A stretch of DNA of 64,000 nucleotides from Helicoverpa zea. Taxonomy: Eukaryota; Arthropoda; Insecta; Lepidoptera; Noctuidae. The notes beneath the pieces are model-generated. The model had not been told where the DNA came from and did no database searches. It saw only the letters and a list, made by a program, of their open reading frames with translations. Positions 55,395-64,000 of the stretch are shown one piece after another; position 1 is the stretch's first letter; every line of letters begins with the position of its first letter. The position numbers were made by a program, and so were the translations under genes. The DNA is taken from NCBI RefSeq assembly GCF_022581195.2, contig NC_061454.1, positions 6,944,001 to 7,008,000 on the forward strand, written 5' to 3'.

Positions 55395-58300
55395 CTAGGA
55401 ACGTTTTTGAGCCCACTTCATATCGTCAGCTCGCGGTTTACAACCAGTGAGTGATTCTATAATGGTCTCTAGAGTGGACCAAAAGTGAAGCATTTCTAAA
55501 GGCCAGTTGAGCCAACCGGTGGTGATGCAAAAGTAAGTCTCGTGCGGCGCTACGTGGTGAATTCGATGATGACGACGCGGCAACACTATGTGCCATTCTT
55601 GTAACCACACCACCCACATAGGTAGGCCAAAATATGTATGAGACCATTTGTGAATCTGAAATACATTTACACCAATTTAATGAAATATTTATTAGTGCGA
55701 AGAACTTTAACATTCTTAAGCCAAAGACGTCATTCACTTCTCACAAAATTCAGGTTTGGCGCATCTAACGTTAAATGATTTTCTTCAGTGATTTTTAACA
55801 AACTATATCAGCCAGATGGTGTCCTACCTTTTCCCAACTATGTTGAGGTCCGCTTCCAGTCTAGCCGGATGCAGCTGAGTACATACTCAGGAACAAGGTC
55901 ACCGAAGTCATAAACGTCAATTTAATTAAAACAACTGATTACTATGAGCATGAATTTTCACGCTTAAGTTTCAAAGTAAACAGTTGCTTTAAGAAAGAAA
56001 GGCGTTTATGTTTTCAGTGAACTTGAGCCTTAGATGCCCCCCTAGAGCTAGGACCTACAATTAACATTTTGCAATATTACAAGACCTATAATTTGCAAGC
56101 GACTATTATATCCTAGCCTGGTCTTTGTACACCCTATTAAAAAAAAAACAGGAATAACAAGTTTAACAGTTTTCAATCATCCAATTATTTTAAGTAGGAT
56201 TTGTTTGGTTATAAAATATGTACACTTGAAATTGTGAAACCGTCATGGTGACAAGGATAATACCATACACGGGCGGTTACACAGCCGATGTCCGCTTGAC
56301 AAAACTGCCGCAGACCATCAAACTACACGGATTGTTATATAATTTCAACATTGATCCGCCAATGTCAATGCCATATAGTTTAAAGGAGCGGTTTGACCCT
56401 GCTTGCGGCGATCATATTTCTCCTGCCTTTGAATCGCAAAGAGAAACCGCGCTATGTAAACTTCATTTTATATACTTTATCATTTTCTTTGGAGATACAA
56501 CTTGTTAGAAATCGCTGAAGAAATCAACAATGATAAAATTTAAGAGAAGTGTTTTAATTCAGAGCAATTTATATTGAATACAAGTACCTGATTAGTCATT
56601 GCTACAAAGATACAACACAAGTACCAATAAGCAATCCAGTGGAATTGTGCTTCGATGCTTTCATCCTCATAGGTGAGCAGCTGCCATACAATTCTTGCTA
56701 AGACAGGTATGGTTATGGCAAAGTTGTCACCATTCGTTTCGATAAAATCATGTCGAGTAATGGATGTTGGGTCAATATGATGTTCACGGAATGGGCGCAG
56801 AAAATTCTGTAACAGGTTAGGCAATGATATGAATAAGTGACCTAGCTTTTCTAAATCTAAAAAAGAAGTAAAATTTACAGTTTTAGGAGCATTTCTACAT
56901 AATAAGCAAATAGCTGCCCGCTTGTATGCATGTGACACATGGGTTCCTCCCGCCACACTAAGGGCCAAGATCACTGAATTCACAAAAGCATAAATAAGCG
57001 ATTTTTTTCTTAAAACAAGAGTTTTATTCTTAAAAATTGAACTTAAAAATTCATAGTGAACAGTTGTTTTAAGCAAACTGACGTTTATGAATGTGATCTT
57101 GGGCCTAAGAAATGTCCAGCATTGGAACATATCTAACATAATAATTTTCTGTTGTCATGTGCATGTCCACTGAATAATGTGTAGGTAATCTAACATAAAA
57201 TAAAAACACGTGTCGTGAATCTGTGTGTGCATTTTCATAATTAGGTATGTACGAGTTATGCCAAGAATTAACTAATATTAGGGGTTAAAGTATGAAATTG
57301 CCGTTTTATCCTAGTAGGTTTTTGAATTGCCATAGTCTTCATGGTTTGAGGTTTTTGAATGAAACTTTTTTCACATGGTTTCTGTGATGTTCTTCTTTTA
57401 AAAAATATGAAACATTTGATTAACGATGTTCAATTGTTTTTGTTATTCAACTTAAACAAGAAAGATGGAAACTGCGAAAATTTTAGTAATTTTTGAATAT
57501 GAGTTCCGACGCGGAAGTAAACGGCAGAAACAGCCCGCAATATCAATGCTGCATTTGAAGAGGTGTCTGCTAATGAACGCACCGTGCGAATTTGGATTAA
57601 ACGCTTTCGTGGTGGAAACTTCGACTTGAAGAACGAGCCACGAGGAAGACCGCCTGACGGGTGATTAAAGAGGACTTAAGAGAGGCGGATAAAGCCGATC
57701 CTAGTCAAACTACCCAGACACCCACACGAACACCGAATAGTGTTGAAAAAATTAGCAGTAAAACAGACACGACTCATGAATCGACCTTCACCGTTATTGC
57801 TCCATGACAACGCGAGACTCGTACAGCAAGAGAACCCGTTTTACCTCTTCAGGAACTGCAGTTGGAAACTATTCGTCTTCCTCCATATTAGCCAGACCTT
57901 GCTCTAACAGACTACCATTTTTTTTTGTGATTTGGACAATTATCTGCGTGACAAGAAGTTTTCTTCCCAGGAGGCAGAACAAAATTCTTTCACACAGTTT
58001 GTGCAGTCTAGATCCTCAGAGTTCTATCGTAAAGGCATAAACGACCTTCCTATTAGATGACAGCAATGTATAGATAATAATGGCAACTATTTTGATTAAA
58101 TAAGTTTGTTAAAAAATTAAAAAATTACAATTTAAATTTTCAGTACCAATCGGCAATTTCATACTTTAACCCCTATTATTATTTCGACGTTTTTAGGTGG
58201 GTAATGGTTCTTATGCCTATTTCATTTAATTAGTTAGACCGATATATTTTACGCATGATGAAACACGTTCCTGCTCCGTCCCTGACTGGCTAGCGATGTG

Positions 58301-60825
58301 TAGTGATAGACAGTTCTTTAAAGTAGTAACCAGTTATTATTATTTTTTTGTGAAGTATTTAATAATTATTTATTCACCTAAGCAACGAAGATTTTATTTT
58401 TTATAATCATCAATATTTATTTATTCATTCTATTTAGGATGGCCTTGGTAGTCTTACGGATGAGTTCCACGAGCATTAAAACGAATAAATACCAATCGAA
58501 TTCGCGTACGAACGGTAAAAGGTAATATCAAACAGTATTCTAACTTTGTAGAAACGGCTGAACCATGAGGATTGAGGAGCCACTTTTTGTAACTCGGTGA
58601 AATTAATATACCTACCTACTCATTTAGTAGCCATACCCAACTTGACCGTACTTATTTTTTTCATATAAAAATTTTATACAAAAAAATAAAACCGACTTCT
58701 AAAAACAGTAGTCAAGACCAGCCATTTTATTTCATTGAGAGTCGAGTCTAGAATTCGGTGTCGAAATAGACATAGCTGCATCTGCTAGACATCGACTTCT
58801 AGACCGATGTAATTTATAGTTTTTTTTTTTGTGTTTTAAGAAGTTTTTTTTTTGTGTTTTAAGATTTTTTTTTATCAAAGAAAAAAATAATTTCGCAAAA
58901 CGGTCCAGGGGCTTGATTCTGCTAAGTTAATAATGTGATAATTGGATAACAATTGAATCTCAATAGCAGTCTTAACCTCATTCTGCTAATAATACAAGGC
59001 GTTGATTTGCATTTGTGCCATATTTCAGGAGGAGGACACAAAATATATAGATAATCGATTGTAATTACAGTAGACGGGAAATAGCTAATAAGCACTGATT
59101 TTTTTGTTATTGTGTTGTGGTAGTATTTCAGAAGTAATCCAATTTTATGAATGAAAGGACAACATTCATTTCGTACCCAAAACTGAAAGAAGAAAAAGCC
59201 AGAAGAAAAAAATAGTGGATTCTTGTAGAGAATAATGCCCTGAAGATTTTTTACTATTACAAGAATTATCTACAATTAACCCCCAGGCTGCTATTTGATT
59301 TTGAAAATACCATAAAATCCCACAATGTTTGGTGCATTACATTACGGCCATTAACTGGAGAAGCCAGCCGCTGCCTTCAAACGACTCCTGCCCGACCTGG
59401 GAAGTCATCAAATGACCCCCCTCTCGTTATGGGGAAGTCTGACTCTTACTGACTCAAACCCATCATGGGGAAACCAGGGCCGCGATAATCCTTTCGAAGA
59501 ATCCCGCAGCCCCAATAGGCCTTGTCCCCGCAAAAATATCGTAGGATTCTTGTCGAGGATGCCTTGAAGATTTTTTACTATTATAAGGAACGTCTTCGGT
59601 TAACCCTCGGACTGCTATTTGAGTTTAAAGTGTGAGAACCGTGAATGAGATGAATGCCAGGTCCGTTTCAATCGTAATTGAATCTTAGATGGATATCAAT
59701 CGTATGACGCTTAAGTAAATTTAGCAGAATCAAGCCCCAGGTGTCTTTAGGTAATCGTTGAACATACATAAAAAATAAAAGATTACCTACGGCGAATTGA
59801 GGACCTCCTTCTTTTGTGAGAAATCAGTTAAATAGCGCGATTGACGGTTTTTCCAGTTTTTTTTTTAATGTTGATTATAATCCGGTTTCTAGTAATGAAT
59901 TTATTAATTGAGACATCAAACTTCAGAGCAAGTGTATCCACTCGCCCGTTATTACTAACCGGATATTTATTACAAGTGTAGTTACCGATAGTAGACTGAA
60001 ACAACAATGATACCTACCGTGCTCATCATTGCTTGGCATCACAGATATTGAAAACATGGCACTTGCCTTGTAGTTTATAAATAAAATACAATTATTTTGA
60101 GTCGTGTGGTAGGTAAGGAAGCTGTCACGGATAGTTTGTTGGCTTTCAGATGGCCGGCATTAGTTGATTCCTACTATCAGCAAACCAACATCGCCTTGCC
60201 CCAAGCTGCTGGTGGCGAAATAGCTATCACACAATACCAAGTTGGATAATAAATGCCTTGCTTGGAAATGGGCACCATCTCCGAAGTTAAAAAATATCCT
60301 ACACTGCGCTGGGTATCGGCAAATTACCTCATCTTGGGGGAAGCCTTTGTCCAGCAGTGTATTATGAGGCTATGCCGAAAACTATTTAACTAATGTGCCC
60401 TTGTCGAGTACATATATAGAGAAAGGAGTACTCGGTTTCCTTTTTTTTTATCTTATCGGAATCGATATCAAAGTCGTGTGTCAAGAAATATGAAACGAAT
60501 TTATAAGGAACGCGAATTATCTGTAATGAGTGAGAAAGATAAGCAAACGGTAACATGATAGCACAATAACAATGATATTTAGCCAACAGAAACTATAGTT
60601 TTAATGAGTATATTATTACTTTGCCTATAATAGGAAGATCAACAGCTCCCCAAGTGTCAGCAGCCCAATGCACTACTCCTGAAGCAAAATCTGCTGTTAA
60701 TACACCAGAAATTGCTGCTAAAAATAACGAGGCATCCGCTTGTACGTGTCTGGCCATCAGAACACCAGCACAGACACACAATGTGCAACAAACCACCACA
60801 CAGACCCACTCTTGTAGTCTTTTGC
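55395..60825 (-). CDS. Peds1: Plasmanylethanolamine desaturase (PEDS1/TMEM189/Kua), last three exons
   Basis: Minus-strand exons 60825-60620, 56806-56588 and 55655-55395 join in frame; the stop is at 55395-55397. They encode GKRLQEWVCVV with hydrophobic membrane segments and VVHWAADTWG (first), FLRPFREHHIDPTSITRHDF and IETNGDN (second), then HKWSHTYFGLP, HHRIHHVAPHETYFCITTGW and KPRADDMKWAQK (third). The His clusters are the di-iron ligands of this desaturase family. The enzyme introduces the vinyl-ether bond of plasmalogens in the ER membrane. The first visible exon starts in the second base of a Gly codon, so at least one upstream exon carrying the N-terminus exists; I could not find it between 60826 and 64000. 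Identity is firm; completeness is not. Confidence 0.92.
55820..55910. repeat. Lepidopteran repeat in PEDS1 intron
   Basis: Reads ttttcccaactatgttgagg, tccgcttccagtctagccgg, atgcagctgagtac, a sequence type seen very often in moth genomes. Confidence 0.65.
56036..56110. repeat. Fragment related to the 50021 MITE
   Basis: Contains ctaggacctacaattaacat and tttgcaatattacaag, parallel to 50029-50060; no clear ends. Confidence 0.4.
57281..58173 (+). mobile_element. Internally deleted mariner element with TA target site
   Basis: Perfect 23-bp inverted ends start ggggttaaagtatgaaattg and are flanked by TA (57279-57280 and 58174-58175). Plus-strand transposase remnants are the helix-turn-helix region (NINAAFEEVSANERTVRIWI, then RFRGGNFDL) and the C-terminal part (LLLHDNAR, then DNYLRDKKF and FYRKGINDL). 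The middle is deleted and the frame broken. Lies in the PEDS1 intron 56807-60619. Confidence 0.9.
58909..59737. mobile_element. GGGCCCGATTCT-family MITE, copy 6, CAG TSD, with inserted or duplicated interior
   Basis: Ends gggcttgattctgctaagtt and taaatttagcagaatcaagccc (the latter written from 59716 to 59737, last 14 bp matching the left end). CAG on both sides (58906-58908 and 59738-59740). The usual interior is interrupted by extra sequence in which a unit of about 95 bp occurs twice (about 59219-59312 and 59541-59635: ggattcttgt.gag.at ... gaagattttttactatta). Confidence 0.8.
59738..60619. other. PEDS1 intron with RTE-type fragment
   Basis: A plus-strand fragment near 60327-60370 reads LGEAFVQQC, the end of an RTE-type retroposon protein as also seen at 61921. 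Otherwise unrecognised. Confidence 0.5.
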
Positions 60826-61214
60826 CTGTTAAAACAAAAATTACATTCAATTTTTGAAGAAAAACCTATTACAAGAAATAAAATGTTTACGATAGATAAC
60901 ATAGGTGGCCCGTCCGCGGGCGCAATGCATAATTTTGCATTGATTAATGGCTGCATATTGATTTCGGAACTAATTCATAATAGGTATAGATAGATATGTA
61001 CATATATATTCAACAAGTGGCGATGAACACATCAACAATGTTTGTAACAATTTATAGGGCGTAGGCACTTGACTTCGAAATGGCTAATTGTTTCTCGTTT
61101 TTTGGTAAAAATACAAACCCATTACCCATACAATTATTTTGTGCGATAGTCGTGAATACGGGAGTGCCTCTCCTAGACGAGCCAAGCGGAGCGCAGGTTG
61201 CAATAGCTGTTTAA
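60826..61214. other. PEDS1 upstream intron, nothing recognised
   Basis: Begins with the acceptor of the first visible PEDS1 exon. I looked here on the minus strand for the missing N-terminal exon and did not find it. Confidence 0.45.
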
Positions 61215-61831
61215 AGCTAAGCGTCCACTTTTCGGTATCGTACGCAACGGACGTATCGCATGCAACGGATCGTAGAATTATTTTTATAGAAACTCATATA
61301 AGTGCGTCCACCTGTCCGCATCGAACGCATCGCACATCGACAATGCCGACACTTATGCTCCGAGAGGCAACTTTTGCGATGCCTGCCGATGACGTCGTAC
61401 GTGATGCCGATCAGTGGACGCAGTCCGCGCGCTCGTTCTCCATCGTCAGTCGAAAATATTGGAAGAACTTTGTGTCATCGTTTAACAAATCAGGAAATAG
61501 GGTGCGATATTCTCCTTGCTCCGATCTCTTCTTGAATATGTTGTGTACAGATACTATGTTTTCTTTTGTTGGCTTTTTGTCCAAATCTTACTCTTCTGCG
61601 AACAAACAAGCTACAACGTCAAATTTGTTCTTCATCGCTTTCCTTCATTCTCAGAGAGTCCACACGTGTGTTCACTATGAAAATCCGAATGAACTGGCAT
61701 CGTCAACCCGTATGCTGGTACTCACCGTCGGTAATCCGTACGCTGCCGGTACAGTGGACGCATTTTCAAATATTTATCCGTTTTGTACGATGCGTCCATT
61801 GCGTACGATACCTACAAGTGGACGCTTAGCT
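61215..61831 (-). mobile_element. PIF/Harbinger element, internally deleted, TAA TSD, transposase fragment kept
   Basis: Ends agctaagcgtccactt and aagtggacgcttagct are inverted, continuing inward as cggtatcgtacgcaacggac / gt.cattgcgtacgatacc. TAA flanks both sides (61212-61214 and 61832-61834). On the minus strand at 61545-61423 a stretch reads HNIFKKRSEQGEYRTLFPDL, then NDDTKFFQYFRLTMENER. This matches the region before the DDE core of Harbinger/HARBI1-type nucleases. An upstream in-frame stop and the missing core show that it is dead. The 231-codon plus-strand frame over it is an artefact. Confidence 0.85.
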
Positions 61832-61920
61832 TAAGAACTTGGTTACTAAACATTTTTTTTTAATTGTATAAATTATTTTTCTCCTGACGATTGCACTAAA
61901 ATTATTTTGTATAATTTATT

Positions 61921-62085
61921 AATCCAAGAGAGAGAATGGGAGACCAAGGAAACGCTGGAGAGAAGACTTGGACAGCTTCCTCTCGGACTGGCCACAAACA
62001 GCGATGGATAGAGAAAAGTGGAAGGCTATGGGGGAGGCCTTTGCCCAAGTGGGACAGCATAGGCTAATAATAAATAATTGGTAGA
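61921..62085 (+). pseudogene. C-terminal fragment of an RTE-type retrotransposon protein
   Basis: Plus strand reads RGRPRKRWREDLDSFLSDWP then DREKWKAMGEAFAQ and stops after INNW. This is the usual C-terminus of insect RTE-like endonuclease/reverse-transcriptase proteins. Confidence 0.75.
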
Positions 62086-62892
62086 AACGTTTAAAAATAT
62101 AGGTACAAAAAGACACGCATATTCTCTATTAAAGATAAATCTTCAATGAAAATGATTTTGCATGGATCGATTGGGATGGAAATTTAGGGTTATGGCCTAA
62201 AGGAACTATAATACATACTGTATTAGGCTTATGGTGAATGCACGATTATCAGATTCGGCGCGTTCGGTGTGATTGATTCCGATCAGAAGTTTGCGTTCAC
62301 CATAGTGTCTCCGTTAGCTGATAGAACTATTATTCATCTTGGTCTAGTCTCTCTCAAATGATCTCATATAATTATGTCACTGTTTCATGTACAATATGTT
62401 TCATAAGCAATAGACAATAGAAGGGATTCCACCGAGTTACTGACGATTGCTTCAATTGTGATTGTATGTTATTGTTTAGACAGAAGCAAGTATGAAAAAG
62501 CTAAACTATGAAAATACAAACTATTGCTAAATATTGTCCGATCAAACCAAAAATAGGAAAATTCAAGGACTGAAATATTTTCTATGATTCGGTATTTTTC
62601 TCCTTGACAGTGCATGTATATTAACACATACACGCACGCAACTGAATAGGTACAACTTCTTCAAAATAATTTTGAAAACTGGCAACGCATAGCTAGCGAA
62701 ATCGCATAAGTAATTAAAACCTGGATTCCATTCTTCAAATACTCAAAATACATCTAGTGCCATTTATCATTTCGTAATCTGGACACGAAAAGATTTTTGT
62801 TCGTGTCCATTTAGTGACACTTAATTTAAATTACTTTTAAGTTTTCGCCAGCTGGACACTTACTGTATGTGTGTGTGGATGTTCTTATCAGT
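62086..62892. other. Intergenic DNA, nothing recognised
   Basis: AT-rich; no gene, terminal repeats or known repeat type identified. Confidence 0.45.
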
Positions 62893-63210
62893 AGCGGCTT
62901 TAGGGTAGGGCGCGGTTGGGCGACGGCCCAGGGCGCCGGACATAAGGGGCACCGCAGGCGCCCCTAGCCAATCCTTGATCAGAATTTTACTCCTATTTTT
63001 GTTTTAAATTCGCAAATCCTCCTATTTTCAAAGATCGCAGCTTACAAGAACTGTATCCAAATGTATGGATAGAATCAGGGCCGCCTTAACCTATGGTGCA
63101 TGGTGTGCGAATAACCCGGGTGCCGTGGGCTCAGGGGCGCCGCGGTACGCTCCTTGACCAAGAAATTTCAATTAAATTAATGTATTGTCATACAATGCCG
63201 GGCGCGTTAG
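62893..63210. repeat. hAT-related GC-rich fragments
   Basis: Starts cagtagcggctttagggtag ... cccagggcgcc and continues at about 63076 with cagggccgccttaacctatg. The second block closely matches 9079-9140 in the hAT element at 8952. The ends are not clear. Confidence 0.55.
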
Positions 63211-63216
63211 ATACAC

Positions 63217-63393
63217 TATAGTTCGGCCATTCAGAGAATGCGTTCCTGACACGTCGCGATTGAACTGACGACGTAACTTTGCAATGGCGTTGCAGTTACG
63301 ATAAAAATATTTTTGCTGGTTGTTTACCGTTTTAACAATTGAGGAGCATTAAAACAACATTATTATATCAATAATCAATGAATGTTATAATTT
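63217..63393. mobile_element. MITE, truncated reverse copy of 35431-35661
   Basis: Begins tatagttcggccattcagag; the interior matches the 35431 element read in reverse (gacgacgtaactttgcaatg ... aatgaatgttataatttt). The second terminal repeat is missing. Confidence 0.75.
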
Positions 63394-63799
63394 TGTGCCA
63401 AACTGAGTGTCAAATAACTTGGTAAACAATATTTTTCTAAATCTATACTGCGCTATTACAAGGTTATGTCAGCGGTTTATATTTTGTAGTGCTGTGCTAA
63501 AAATAACAGGCAAGTATCGTAATCTGTTCTTATACAGTTATAATATAAAATAATACGTTTTGATTTTCTTTTTAAGAATTGGAAAATAATGGACTATAAG
63601 ACTTAATTATAACTTTTATGAAATATAAAAATAAAACTATGACCAAACCGCATTTTTATACTTAGATTAAAAATGGTAACCCCAAATGGCGTTATGGGCC
63701 GCCATTTTGTGACGCTAAAACAGTCGTCCGTTGTCGTTTCGTGCGCATAGACCACGTTTTTCAAGTGTTTTCGATCTGTTTTTATTTGATTACCCGGCT
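63394..63799. other. Intergenic DNA, nothing firmly recognised
   Basis: AT-rich, with a ccaaatggcgttatgggccg block near 63685 that may belong to a repeat. No gene called. Confidence 0.4.
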
Positions 63800-63914
63800 T
63801 TTGTTAGACCGAGATATCAGGATTGATTCTGTTATTGATAATAATATAATTATACATGTAGGCGAAGATGATGATGAAGACACCACCTCCTCAAGCAAAT
63901 CGGAGTCTGATTAA
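63800..63914 (+). CDS. Possible terminal exon with acidic tail (very uncertain)
   Basis: Plus-strand open stretch reading DRDIRIDSVIDNN, then after a possible acceptor (catgtag at 63853-63859) GEDDDEDTTSSSKSESD and a TAA stop at 63912-63914. Tandem AATAAA signals follow at 63956-63965. The arrangement resembles the end of a gene or of a transposon-encoded protein, but no start or upstream domain can be shown. Confidence 0.25.
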
Positions 63915-63955
63915 TATTCTGTTCGCACATTCAATTCAATGTACTTGTAACAAAG

Positions 63956-63965
63956 AATAAATAAA
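63956..63965 (+). promoter_or_regulatory. Overlapping polyadenylation signals
   Basis: AATAAATAAA about 42 nt after the stop at 63912. The only support for a plus-strand transcript ending at the window edge. Confidence 0.3.
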
Positions 63966-64000
63966 ACAATTTTATTATATGAATATTACCTTTTTTTGGT

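Noticed and set aside
61139..61834. 231-codon plus-strand frame
   Set aside because: It overlaps the inverted repeats of a Harbinger element whose real coding remnant is on the opposite strand.

Overview
The window is animal nuclear DNA, almost certainly from a moth or butterfly. Genes are split by AT-rich introns with GT..AG borders, four conserved animal proteins can be read across exons, and the repeats include several types I recognise as typical of Lepidoptera (a tRNA-derived SINE, GGGTTCCGTA-type repeats, TTTCCCAACTATGTTG-type repeats, RTE-type tails). There is no operon, CRISPR array or prokaryotic feature.

Four host genes account for the conserved coding sequence. (1) 388-8207, plus: the last five exons of kismet, the insect CHD7/8/9-type chromatin remodeller, with the BRK domain in the last exon. 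(2) 20266-27748, plus: a six-exon phosphatidylserine synthase (PTDSS1/2 family, 426 aa). (3) 45279-40008, minus: a four-exon cis-Golgi golgin of the GM130/GOLGA2 type (705 aa). (4) 60825-55395, minus: the last three exons of plasmanylethanolamine desaturase (PEDS1/TMEM189/Kua); its N-terminal exon was not found. Two of the four, the PS synthase and PEDS1, make or modify ER phospholipids, but nothing in the sequence shows that this neighbourhood is functional. A small three-exon THAP-domain reading frame (17534-18629) and two very uncertain coding segments (36410-36650 and 63800-63914) are also listed.

Most of the rest is mobile DNA, much of it nested, and many boundaries can be read from target-site duplications (TSDs). 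From 8.9 to 20 kb: a hAT element with a perfect 8-bp TSD; three copies of a non-autonomous P-superfamily-like element that carries a THAP first exon, one copy with a perfect 8-bp TSD; a nearly full-length I-clade-like LINE (ORF1 plus ORF2 with endonuclease, reverse transcriptase and RNase H) inserted into one of those copies with a 12-bp TSD; and a SINE inserted at the tip of another. From 45.8 to 49.7 kb, a second, broken copy of the same LINE holds a MITE, which holds a hAT element, which holds another copy of the same MITE; a separate GC-rich MITE sits in its ORF1. Elsewhere there are PIF/Harbinger-type elements with TTA/TAA TSDs (one keeps a transposase fragment), an internally deleted mariner, a Tc1 remnant, a broken multi-copy DDE-like gene (29807-32348), and a 380-bp self-complementary AGT/ACT array in a PS synthase intron.

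The most unusual signals are the THAP-exon-carrying P-like family beside a separate THAP reading frame, the layered LINE/MITE/hAT stack with a micro-inversion, the loss of the ORF1 start codon in an otherwise open LINE, and the AGT/ACT array with a higher-order duplication.
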